From positions 5,799-69,798 of the forward strand of contig CAYLLT010000017.1 in NCBI GenBank assembly GCA_964384465.1: 64,000 bases of DNA, given 5' to 3'. The notes beneath the pieces were generated by a model that did no database searches, had not been told where the DNA came from, and saw nothing but the letters and a program-made list of their open reading frames with translations. Below are positions 56,778 to 64,000 of this stretch, in pieces. Position 1 is the stretch's first letter. Each line of letters begins with the position of its first letter. The stretch comes from CAYLLT01 sp964384465 (GTDB lineage Bacteria; Planctomycetota; Phycisphaerae; UBA1845; PWPN01). Both the position numbers and the translations under genes were made by a program.

Positions 56778-59588
56778 ATGAATGTAACGAAACCCCAGCC
56801 TTCTCTGCGTTCGAGGTCCACCGCCACGGCTGCCCCATCTCTATCCGTGATTGTCCCGGCACATAACGCCGCGGATCATCTGCGGCGGTGTCTCTCGGCA
56901 TTGGCCGCTTCGCGCGGCGTTGAATTTGAAGTGATCGTGATCGACGACGGTTCGACCGAGCCGCTCGAGCCCATCGTCGCCGCCCACGGTTACCGCTATA
57001 TGCGCATCGACGGCCCGAGCGGTCCGGCCAGCGCGCGAAACCACGGCGCCGCTCACGCCGCCGGCACGCATCTTTTGTTCGTCGATTCCGACGTCTGCGT
57101 TCATGAGGACACGATCGCCCGCATGTCCGACGCGTTCGCGGCGGATCCCGCGGCAGACGCCGTTGTCGGAACGTATGACGACGAGCCGGCCGACACCGGG
57201 TTCTTCTCGCAGTACAAGAATCTGTTCCACCACTACGTGCACCAGAGTTCCCCCGGTCGGATCGGTACGTTCTGGAGCGGATGCGGCGCCATGCGCCGCG
57301 AGGTGTTTCTGGAGTTCGGCGGCTTCGACGACATCCGTTATCGCCGCCCGGCCATTGAGGACATCGAGCTGGGCACCTGGGTCAGCGCCGCCGGTCATCG
57401 CATCGTGCTCGACCCGCGCGTGCGGTGCAAACATCTCAAACGATGGACGCTCATCGGCATGCTCAAGAGCGACATCTTCGACCGCGGCATCCCCTGGATC
57501 CGGCTTATGCATCGTAGCGGCAAGCTGGCTGACAATTTGAACGTCAAGCCGCTCCAGCGGGCGTGCGCCGCGATGATGTACCTGGCCCTGACGATGCTCG
57601 CGGTGGCAGCGTGGGCGCCCAGGGCGGCGATTGCGACGGCGGGGCTCCTGGCTGTGGTGACTGCTGTCAACCACGATTTCTATCGATATCTGGCGGCGCG
57701 TAAGGGCTGGTGGTTTGCGGCGCGCGCCGTCCCGCTCCACTGGTTGTATTTCCTCTATTGCGGCTTCTGTGTCGCCGCCGGAACCGCCTTGCATTACGTC
57801 GATCGTATTCGCGTCGGGCTGCGGCGCTGGCTTGATCGCCCGCATGCCGCCGGCGCGATAGACGAGCGGACAAGCGCGCGCCGACTCCTCCTGGCGCTGA
57901 TTGCGCTCACGCTGCTCCTCTATGGCCGCGACATCGCCCACAGCGCCGGCGTGGCCGGAGACGCCGGCCACCACCTGATCAACGGCATCTTTATTTTCGA
58001 CGCCCTTCGCGATCCGGGCCGCGCGATGTCTGATCCGCTGCAATACGCATTCGACTACTACCGCCACTTTCCCGCCGTCAATATCGGCTATTACCCGCCG
58101 GGTTTCGCCGTCATCGAAGGCCTATTGATGACGTTGTTCGGGGCGTCCGCCGCCACGGGGCAGCTTGCCGTGCTCCTGATGGCGATCGTGATGACGTGTT
58201 TTTCTTTCGCGTGGTTCCGACTGCGCTTCGATCGCTGGTGGGCGGCCGGCGCCACCGCTCTGCTCATGTCCACGCCGATTCTGGTCCATTGGGGCCGCGA
58301 CATCCTTCTTGAAATCCCCGCTCTGGCATTCATGATCGGCTCGGTCTGGGCGTTCGAGCGCCTGTTGCGGAGCGATCGGCCCCCCTGGCGGGCCGCGCTG
58401 CTCTGGGCGTTGCTGACGAGTCTCGCCCTGTGGACGAAGCAGCAGTCGCTGATCGTGGTAGGCATTTTCGCGTTGTCGATGCTGGCGGCCCGCCAATGGC
58501 GCAAACTTCTTCAGCCGCCGGTGCTGGTCGCCGGTACGGTGATCGCCATCGCCGCCGGCAGCTTGATCGCCGTTACCATCCTGCTGGGCGGGGATGCCGT
58601 GGCCCACACGGTCGGCCCCGAAGGCGGATCTATCGCATCCCGGCTCACGGCCGATCACTGGCTGTTCTATCTCCGCGCATTGCCGCAAATCGTCACGTGG
58701 CCCATTCTGATCCTTGCCGCACTGGGGCTGATCAGCGTGTTTCGGCGCCGCGAGATATTCATCGCGCCGGCCCTCGCGTGGATCATCGTCTTCTATGTCA
58801 TGCATTCTTACTTCGTTGCCAGGGATGTCCGCTACGGTTGTTTCTGGTTGCCGCCATTCTGCCTGCTGGCGGTGGTTGCGCTGCGGAACCTGCCCGCATT
58901 GCCGCGGTCCTCGACCGGCGCGCAGCGCCGCTGGACCCCGAGTGGCGCACTGATGACCGCCCTGGTCCTGGCCTCATGCGTGCGGGCGACGCAGCTCGAT
59001 GCGCCTCGATTGCCGACGGCCTATGCACAGCTTGCTGGAGATCTGGCCGATCGCGCGCCTCCGTTTAACTGCCTGACCTTCCTGCCGGAGCGGCCCGGGC
59101 TGCTCGCGTCCTCGTACCGTGTGGCCGTTGAGCCGCGGCGCACCCGCGGCCAGGACATCTATTCCTTCGGGCACATCATCCGGGCGGAGCAGGCGCTGGC
59201 GGATTGGCCCGCCCGGTGGCCAGACGGTCGAGCGGTCGTCAATACACTCGAACATTGGAACGTCAAATACATCGTCGTCGACGATCCGCGGCCACCCCTG
59301 GAGGAGACCGTCGATGAGGCCGCCGCAGGCGCCCTGGACGCGGCGTTCGCAACCGGAGCATACCGGGAGTGCGGACGCTATCCTCTCCGGTACGCGTCCG
59401 GCAGCGAGTCCAGGGCCAGCCTGGTTTTGTACGAGCATGGCGGGCCGATCAAACTGCACCCCCACTCGATGCCCACACTGCGCACCCGACGTATTCCCAC
59501 CACCATCGGCCCGCCGCCGCACGGAGCCTGCGCGCAAGACGGACAATCACGATCGGACAATCGAGACTGCGACAGCGAAAAAAGGTGA
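56778..59588 (+). CDS. Two-domain glycosyltransferase: GT2 plus GT-C membrane enzyme
   Basis: A 936-residue fusion. Residues about 20-270 are a GT2 (GT-A fold) transferase with VIVPAHN, VIDDGS, the metal-binding LFVDSDV, and the FGGFDD ... IEDIELG acceptor motif. Two or three membrane segments follow (about 275-345). Residues about 370-830 are a GT-C/ArnT-like integral membrane glycosyltransferase of about ten segments, with GDAGHH and YYPPGF in the first loops and DILLEIPALAFMIG, using polyprenyl-linked sugars. The last 35 residues are polar. GTG 56748 is an alternative start ten codons upstream; neither has a strong ribosome site. It fits glycan or lipid-linked sugar assembly. Confidence 0.82.
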   Translation: MNVTKPQPSLRSRSTATAAPSLSVIVPAHNAADHLRRCLSALAASRGVEFEVIVIDDGSTEPLEPIVAAHGYRYMRIDGPSGPASARNHGAAHAAGTHLLFVDSDVCVHEDTIARMSDAFAADPAADAVVGTYDDEPADTGFFSQYKNLFHHYVHQSSPGRIGTFWSGCGAMRREVFLEFGGFDDIRYRRPAIEDIELGTWVSAAGHRIVLDPRVRCKHLKRWTLIGMLKSDIFDRGIPWIRLMHRSGKLADNLNVKPLQRACAAMMYLALTMLAVAAWAPRAAIATAGLLAVVTAVNHDFYRYLAARKGWWFAARAVPLHWLYFLYCGFCVAAGTALHYVDRIRVGLRRWLDRPHAAGAIDERTSARRLLLALIALTLLLYGRDIAHSAGVAGDAGHHLINGIFIFDALRDPGRAMSDPLQYAFDYYRHFPAVNIGYYPPGFAVIEGLLMTLFGASAATGQLAVLLMAIVMTCFSFAWFRLRFDRWWAAGATALLMSTPILVHWGRDILLEIPALAFMIGSVWAFERLLRSDRPPWRAALLWALLTSLALWTKQQSLIVVGIFALSMLAARQWRKLLQPPVLVAGTVIAIAAGSLIAVTILLGGDAVAHTVGPEGGSIASRLTADHWLFYLRALPQIVTWPILILAALGLISVFRRREIFIAPALAWIIVFYVMHSYFVARDVRYGCFWLPPFCLLAVVALRNLPALPRSSTGAQRRWTPSGALMTALVLASCVRATQLDAPRLPTAYAQLAGDLADRAPPFNCLTFLPERPGLLASSYRVAVEPRRTRGQDIYSFGHIIRAEQALADWPARWPDGRAVVNTLEHWNVKYIVVDDPRPPLEETVDEAAAGALDAAFATGAYRECGRYPLRYASGSESRASLVLYEHGGPIKLHPHSMPTLRTRRIPTTIGPPPHGACAQDGQSRSDNRDCDSEKR

Positions 59589-59674
59589 GCTCCGGATCGT
59601 GTCCCAGCTCCACCCGGGGACTTCGTGGCGGCAGGCCGGCCCGCCAACCCACAACCTGACGGCAAAACGCGAAA

Positions 59675-61222
59675 GTGTTTCAAGCGGTGAGCACTTCCAT
59701 TCCACAACCGGGCCCGGTTATGCCGAGCGGGGCGGGCCGGCATATGCTGGACGGCAGCCTTCGCGTCCTCATCGCGGAAGGTCTGTACATGCCGACCGCG
59801 CTGATCACGGCGGCGGTCCTCACGCATTATCTGGGCGCGAGCGGCTACGGGCTGCTGTCCCTGGCCGGACTGATGATCGGGTGGTTCGAGTGGGCGATCA
59901 CGGCGATCTTCGCCCGGGCGACGGTCAAGTTCGTCGGAGAGGCCGACAACTGGCGGCCCGTCGGGACGGCCGTGCTGCGGATGTACCTGATCGTCAGCAT
60001 CGTCGCCACCGTCGTTCTGTGGCTGACGGCGGACGGCATCGCCGCGGCGCTCGCTGAGCCCATCCTCGCGAACTACCTGCGGCTCTATTCGCTGGAGATC
60101 ATCCTCTACGGCTTGACCCAGGCCCACCGCAACATACTCGTCGGTTTGGCCGGGTTCCGTCAGCAGGCCCGGATCGCCGCCGCACGGTGGCTGTCCAGGC
60201 TGGTGTTGATCGTCATTCTGGTCGCGCTGGGAATGAAGATCGAAGGCGCGATTCTCGGCAGCATCGGGAGCGTGTTCGTTGAGCTGGCCGTCTCGCGATG
60301 GCATGTTCGGCCACCGCTGCTCGGACGCACGGATTTTCCCATCCGGCGGCTGGCGGAATACGCGGCGCCGCTGTTCCTGTTCTCGCTCAGTATTCGGCTC
60401 TATGGCATGATCGACCTGTTCATGCTCAAGCTGCTCGGCGGAACGGCTGAGCAGGCCGGCATCTACAGTGCCGCCCAGAACCTCGCTCTGGCGCCCGGCC
60501 TCTTCACCATGGCCATCTCGCCCCTCCTGCTGGCCACGCTCAGCCGCATGCTGCACCAACAGGACCTGGCCGGCGCCCGCATCATCGCCCGGCACGCGCT
60601 GCGCGGCGCCATCGGACTGTTGCCCTTCGCCGCCGCGATCGCCGGCACCGCCGATGGCGTCGTGGCTTTTGTCTTCGGGCAGGAGTTCCTGCCGGGCGGA
60701 CACTGGCTCGCGATCCTGATCTTTTCGGCAACCGGGCAGGTATTGATCGGGATGGTCACCGCCATCGTGACCGCCGGCGGCAGGCCCGGCTGGACCGTGG
60801 CCCTCGCGGCCCCGCTGGTACCGCTGGTGATCATCGGGCACCTGCTGCTCATCCCCAGGTTCGGCGCGATCGGCGCGGCCCTGGTGACCGGCTCCGGATC
60901 GTTGATCGGCGCGCTGGGCGCGGTCTTCGCCGTGCGCCGCATGTGGGCCATATCGCCGCCGCTTCCGACGCTGGCCAGAGGAATTCTCATCGGCGCGATG
61001 GCCTACGGCCTCGGCGTACTCTGGCCCGTGCACAACCTGTTCGTGCTGCCCAAGCTGGTCGCGATCGCCGTCGCCGTGCTCGTCGCCTATTACCTGCTCG
61101 GCGAATTCAGCCGCCAGGAACTCGGGCTCGTGCGCTCTCTGTTCCAAAGGGGGAGTACCCCCTTTGAAACCCCGGCGAAAGGAGCCGACGAAACCTTGGA
61201 ACACTCGTCATCACGATCGTAA
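59675..61222 (+). CDS. Polysaccharide flippase, Wzx-like
   Basis: A 515-residue integral membrane protein with about 12-14 hydrophobic segments and the layout of the MOP/polysaccharide-transporter family, which flips lipid-linked oligosaccharide across the inner membrane. LRLYSLEIILYGLTQAHRNI and LGGTAEQAGIYSAAQNLALA (near residue 255) are typical for Wzx/MurJ-like proteins. The final 26 residues include QRGSTPFETP, encoded by a palindromic repeat. The stop overlaps the next start by one base (TAATG). The start could be GTG 59675 or ATG 59720; no clear ribosome site for either. Confidence 0.85.
   Translation: MFQAVSTSIPQPGPVMPSGAGRHMLDGSLRVLIAEGLYMPTALITAAVLTHYLGASGYGLLSLAGLMIGWFEWAITAIFARATVKFVGEADNWRPVGTAVLRMYLIVSIVATVVLWLTADGIAAALAEPILANYLRLYSLEIILYGLTQAHRNILVGLAGFRQQARIAAARWLSRLVLIVILVALGMKIEGAILGSIGSVFVELAVSRWHVRPPLLGRTDFPIRRLAEYAAPLFLFSLSIRLYGMIDLFMLKLLGGTAEQAGIYSAAQNLALAPGLFTMAISPLLLATLSRMLHQQDLAGARIIARHALRGAIGLLPFAAAIAGTADGVVAFVFGQEFLPGGHWLAILIFSATGQVLIGMVTAIVTAGGRPGWTVALAAPLVPLVIIGHLLLIPRFGAIGAALVTGSGSLIGALGAVFAVRRMWAISPPLPTLARGILIGAMAYGLGVLWPVHNLFVLPKLVAIAVAVLVAYYLLGEFSRQELGLVRSLFQRGSTPFETPAKGADETLEHSSSRS
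61144..61177. repeat. AGGGGG-TACCCCCTTTGA repeat in flippase 3' end
   Basis: CCAAAGGGGGAGTACCCCCT followed by TTGAAACCCCGGCG. The core is an inverted repeat (AAAGGGGG/CCCCCTTT). It is read in frame as QRGSTPFETP. Related copies are at 61828-61898, 62503-62536 and 63854-63889. Confidence 0.85.
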
Positions 61223-62550
61223 TGACTTCGATGCTGCTTAACGCATTCAAGACGTACCAAATGATCCGGGCCGCTCGGGCGTCCAGTTATGCCCCGCCCG
61301 CCCGCTTGCGCCAATTCCATGAACGTCGGCTCAAGGCGCTTCTCGTTCACGCTTACCAGAAGGTGCCGCTCTATCGCCAACTCTATGCTGAGGCGGGATT
61401 CCACCCGGACCACTTCCGCTCGCTTCAGGATATCGAGCGCATCCCGTCCCTGTCCAAGGAGCGGCTCAAAGCCGCCCGGCCGGAAGAGGTCGTCGCCCGG
61501 GGCGTGGATCCGCAAAAATGCCAGACCGTTGTCACCAGCGGATCGACCGGCGTGCCCATGCGGATTTATCTCGGCCCGCACGAGGTGCGCTGGCAGCGGG
61601 CGGCCGCCTGGCGAATACTCTTCGAACACGGCTATCGCTGGACCGACCGCACACTCGAAATCCGCAAGACGGCCGGACCCAGCTTTCTCCTCCAGCGGTT
61701 CGGCATCGCCCCGAAAGACTGGTTGTCCATTCTCGATCCGCCGGAGTCGTGGGCCAGGCGGCTCGTCTCCGGAAAATACCAGGTTCTTGTCGCGGGCGCC
61801 GGCACGCTGCACGCGCTGGCTGAAGCGCAAAGGGGGCGTACCCCCTTTGAATCCCCAAGTTTCAACCGGGGTTTCAAAGGGGGTACGCCCCCTTTGATCA
61901 TCATCTCGGACAGCGAGACGCTCGCGCCGGCCACGCGGCGGCTGGTTCACCGGGTCCTCGGCTCCTCGCCGGTCGATGTCTTCGGACTCGTCGAGCTCTC
62001 CAACTTCGCCTGGCAGTGCGAGCGCCGGGAAGGATTCCATATCAGCGCGGACAGTCACCTCGTCGAAATCGCCGCTCCGCCCGCCGAGCCGGGGCCGATC
62101 ATCGTGACCGATCTGGGCATGTGGACCATGCCCATCATCCGCTACGACACCGGCGACATGGCGGAATGGGATCCGCAGCCATGCCCCTGCGGCCGAACGC
62201 TGCCGGTGCTCAAGCATATTTACGGCCGCGCGATCGACTCCGTCCTGCTGCCCGATGGGAAGCGATTGTTCTGGCCGTTTTTCCACGAGGTGCTCGGCGC
62301 GTATGACCAGATTAACCAATGGCGGCTGCTACAGGAGGACCAGCGGCACATCCGGCTGCAACTGGCCCTGCCGGGCGATCCTGACGGCCTGGTCGCTCGA
62401 ATCGAATCCCAAATCCGCCGGGCATTGCCGGAAGAGGTTCAATTGGTAATCGAGCGCGTCGATGCGATTCCGATTCGGCCGGAAGAGAAAACCCGCATGA
62501 TCCAAAGGGGGGAGTACCCCCCTTTGAAACCCCCGGAGCGCCCTACTTGA
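61222..62550 (+). CDS. CapK/PaaK-like adenylate-forming enzyme
   Basis: A 442-residue protein of the phenylacetate-CoA-ligase-like (CapK) family found in capsule and exopolysaccharide clusters. The P-loop-like motif VVTSGSTGVPMRIY is near residue 103, DVFGLVELSNFAWQCE near 253 fits the acid/aromatic motif, and MPIIRYDTGDMA near 300 is the A8-like hinge region. Residues about 202-226 (QRGRTPFESP ... FKGGTPP) are an in-frame insert encoded by a palindromic repeat, and the C-terminal QRGEYPPLKPP is another copy. The insert falls between LHALAEA and IIISDSETL, at a predicted surface loop. It is translationally coupled to the flippase. Confidence 0.82.
   Translation: MTSMLLNAFKTYQMIRAARASSYAPPARLRQFHERRLKALLVHAYQKVPLYRQLYAEAGFHPDHFRSLQDIERIPSLSKERLKAARPEEVVARGVDPQKCQTVVTSGSTGVPMRIYLGPHEVRWQRAAAWRILFEHGYRWTDRTLEIRKTAGPSFLLQRFGIAPKDWLSILDPPESWARRLVSGKYQVLVAGAGTLHALAEAQRGRTPFESPSFNRGFKGGTPPLIIISDSETLAPATRRLVHRVLGSSPVDVFGLVELSNFAWQCERREGFHISADSHLVEIAAPPAEPGPIIVTDLGMWTMPIIRYDTGDMAEWDPQPCPCGRTLPVLKHIYGRAIDSVLLPDGKRLFWPFFHEVLGAYDQINQWRLLQEDQRHIRLQLALPGDPDGLVARIESQIRRALPEEVQLVIERVDAIPIRPEEKTRMIQRGEYPPLKPPERPT
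61828..61898. repeat. In-frame palindromic repeat inside CapK-like gene
   Basis: CAAAGGGGGCGTACCCCCTT ... then inverted GGGGTTTCAAAGGGGGTACG and CCCCCTTTGA. The 71 bases form a full inverted pair of the AAAGGGGG family with spacer AAGTTTCAACC, and they keep the reading frame open. Confidence 0.88.
62503..62536. repeat. AAAGGGGG repeat at CapK-like 3' end
   Basis: CAAAGGGGGGAGTACCCCCC then TTTGAAACCCCCGG, read in frame as QRGEYPPLKPP, supplies the last residues of the enzyme. Confidence 0.85.
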
Positions 62551-62552
62551 CC

Positions 62553-63920
62553 ATGCCGCTGACGCAAACGCCGGTCGTGACCGATGAACCCAAACCCCGG
62601 AAGGTTGCGGGGGAAATGAGTTTACGTGCCCAGGAGGTGGCGTTGAAAAACCTCCCGGACAAAATGCCGCCCGGAAGCGACCCCCCGCCGCGGACCGGAT
62701 GGTCCGACTGGTTCTGGTGGCTTTATTGCTTCTCGCCGCTGGTGATGGACGATGTCCGCAGGCACGTGAAAACGGCGCTGCTGCCGCTGCACAACCTGCG
62801 GGTGCCCGTTTTCAGATTGGAAGGCAAATCCCACCTCGCCGGCCGCCGGGCCACCATGATCCAAGCCGGCGACGAGACCGGGGCCGGCGTGCTGGATCAA
62901 TACCTGTTCGCGGAAGAGCCGCGGCGGCAAATCGTCGACCGCGTGCCGTTCTGGACGCTGCCGCGCACATTGAAACGCCTCCGAACCTCCGCGGACATCA
63001 CCCTCGCCCGAGTGGATCGCATCACCGCACGCCGGTTCTACGGGAGGGATTATCTCGACGCGCTGGTCTCGGTGGCCATGCACGTCATCATCTCGAATGA
63101 CCCGGTCGACCTGGCCAACGCCGGGAAAAACACGGCCGATGACCTGCGGCGGGTCAAGAAAGGATGCTTCGAGCACCAGATCGCTCATTCCGACGAAGAC
63201 TTCCGGGAGTTCTATGACCACTTCCACGTGCCCACCATGCACCGGCGGCACGGACGATTCAGTGTTATCTACAACTTCCATCTGCTGAAGCGAATGTTCC
63301 GCCGCGGCGGGCTGCTGTGGATCCTGCAAAACGGCCGACGCGTGGCCGGAGGCGTCTTCTCCGAAATCAACGGCCATATCGAAACCGGGGCCCTCGGCGT
63401 CGAAGCCGGCCGCGATGAGCATATCAAAAACGGCGCCCTGGCGGCGCTCTATGTCTTCCTGACCCGGTACGCGCGCGAGCGCTCCTGCCGCCGCATCAGC
63501 CTCGGCGGGACGCCCGCCGCGCTGCGCAACGGCATCTTCATCTACAAGCGCAAATGGGGCGTCGTCGTGCCGGGCGAATGCACGCCCGATGAGCTGCTCA
63601 TTCACTGGAACCGCTTCGACGACCTGGTGGCTGATTTCTTCGCTCGAGCGGCCCCGATCTTCCGCGACCACGGCGGCCTCTCGGCGATGACCGCGGTCCA
63701 TTCCGATCGGCCGGCGGCGCCCGCGGCGGCCTTGAAGCTGCATCGCGATCTGTGGATTAAGGGCCTGCGCCGCCTCTATGTGGTCTCCGCCGCCGGCTGG
63801 GAACCACCGGGCCATGGCCATCAACCGGCGCTGCCCGACGAGCTGGTCCTGCTCAAGGGGGGAGTACCCCCCTTGGACCCCCCTGGGCCTTATCGTGGAA
63901 GCGGGAAGCGATGGTCCTGA
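62553..63920 (+). CDS. GNAT/FemAB-like acyltransferase
   Basis: A 455-residue soluble protein. The middle (about residues 190-350) resembles FemAB/CelD-type GNAT acyltransferases: DLRRVKKGCFEHQIAHSDED, EFYDHFHVPTMHRRHGRF, then AGGVFSEINGHIETGALG and IKNGALAALYVFLTRYARE, followed by ISLGGTPAALRNGIFIYKRK typical of their last motif. Such enzymes acylate sugars or lipid carriers in exopolysaccharide pathways. The final 22 residues (KGGVPPLDPPGPYRGSGK) come from a palindromic repeat. ATG 62553 was chosen over TTG 62547. It is 2 bases past the CapK-like stop. Confidence 0.72.
   Translation: MPLTQTPVVTDEPKPRKVAGEMSLRAQEVALKNLPDKMPPGSDPPPRTGWSDWFWWLYCFSPLVMDDVRRHVKTALLPLHNLRVPVFRLEGKSHLAGRRATMIQAGDETGAGVLDQYLFAEEPRRQIVDRVPFWTLPRTLKRLRTSADITLARVDRITARRFYGRDYLDALVSVAMHVIISNDPVDLANAGKNTADDLRRVKKGCFEHQIAHSDEDFREFYDHFHVPTMHRRHGRFSVIYNFHLLKRMFRRGGLLWILQNGRRVAGGVFSEINGHIETGALGVEAGRDEHIKNGALAALYVFLTRYARERSCRRISLGGTPAALRNGIFIYKRKWGVVVPGECTPDELLIHWNRFDDLVADFFARAAPIFRDHGGLSAMTAVHSDRPAAPAAALKLHRDLWIKGLRRLYVVSAAGWEPPGHGHQPALPDELVLLKGGVPPLDPPGPYRGSGKRWS
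63854..63889. repeat. AAAGGGGG-family repeat at acyltransferase 3' end
   Basis: CAAGGGGGGAGTACCCCCCT then TGGACCCCCCTGG, read in frame as KGGVPPLDPP. Fourth member of this family within 2.8 kb. Confidence 0.8.
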
Positions 63921-63948
63921 GCGCTCGCCGCGGCAGTAGGTCCCCCAC

Positions 63949-63999
63949 GTCCCGCCCGGCAGGCGGGACCTACATCACGTCCCGCCCGGCAGGCGGGAC
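63949..63999. repeat. Tandem GTCCCGCC..GGCGGGAC palindromes
   Basis: Two identical 21-base units, GTCCCGCC-CGGCA-GGCGGGAC, at 63949-63969 and 63979-63999 are 30 bases apart and separated by CTACATCAC. The array may continue beyond the window edge. Confidence 0.85.
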
Positions 64000-64000
64000 C

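Overview
The window is GC-rich (by eye about 60-65%) and reads as a draft or metagenome-derived chromosome from the Planctomycetota; this is an inference. It rests on the many families of small palindromic intergenic repeats, on a misjoined fragment at 45519-45613 that encodes a 'SLRTLLIFVTLA'-type membrane start common in planctomycetes (recalled, not searched), and on the overall gene style. A run of 10 Ns at 45509-45518 marks a scaffold gap. No rRNA, tRNA, CRISPR array or transposase gene was seen.

Layout. (1) 1-9341, housekeeping: the tail of an unknown gene, a Nudix hydrolase, then a nitrogen-control group of amtB (ammonium channel), a PII protein and glnD (PII uridylyltransferase), followed by ftsK. 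A consensus-like sigma-54 promoter lies 180 bases before amtB. (2) 9399-23810, minus strand: half of a type VI secretion system (T6SS), in transcription order an unknown coiled-coil protein, tssJ, tssK, tssL, tssM, tagF, tssA, tssB, tssC. (3) 24440-31560, plus strand: the other half, hcp, tssE, tssF, tssG, clpV (tssH). The two halves diverge from a 629-base region with candidate sigma-54 sites facing both ways. (4) 31686-53272, plus strand: a tightly packed spike and cargo region. It holds VgrG, a tandem duplication of a two-gene unit (LysM-like zinc metalloprotease plus helical partner), a PAAR/LysM/peptidoglycan-binding protein, a metallophosphoesterase, a second PAAR-like protein interrupted by the assembly error, a LysM/OmpA protein, two unknown proteins, a DUF4123-type adaptor, a small protein and a TssB-TssC sheath fusion. 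(5) 53279-53692: a convergent macro-domain-like gene, followed by 800 bases without a recognisable gene. (6) 54493-63920, plus strand: a surface-polysaccharide group with an FAD-dependent UDP-galactopyranose-mutase-like enzyme, a small membrane protein, a GT2/GT-C fusion glycosyltransferase, a Wzx-like flippase, a CapK/PaaK-like adenylating enzyme and a GNAT/FemAB-like acyltransferase.

How it fits together. Regions 2-4 supply nearly all parts of one T6SS: membrane complex TssJLM, baseplate TssEFGK with TssA, sheath TssBC, tube Hcp, recycling ATPase ClpV and the VgrG/PAAR spike. No Fha, PpkA or PppA regulators are seen. One Ig-like domain recurs at the end of VgrG, of both PAAR proteins and of the LysM/OmpA protein, suggesting a shared docking module for cargo. 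The most novel elements are the duplicated metalloprotease/partner units, the extra TssB-TssC fusion beside the cargo, and the repeats.

Repeats. Nearly every junction between T6SS core genes carries a palindromic or inverted repeat, from at least a dozen sequence families, whereas the cargo genes are packed with little spacer. Several elements have an outer inverted repeat enclosing two hairpins (REPIN-like). Some alter proteins: they form the tail of TssG, part of the TssJ signal peptide and in-frame inserts or tails in three polysaccharide genes.
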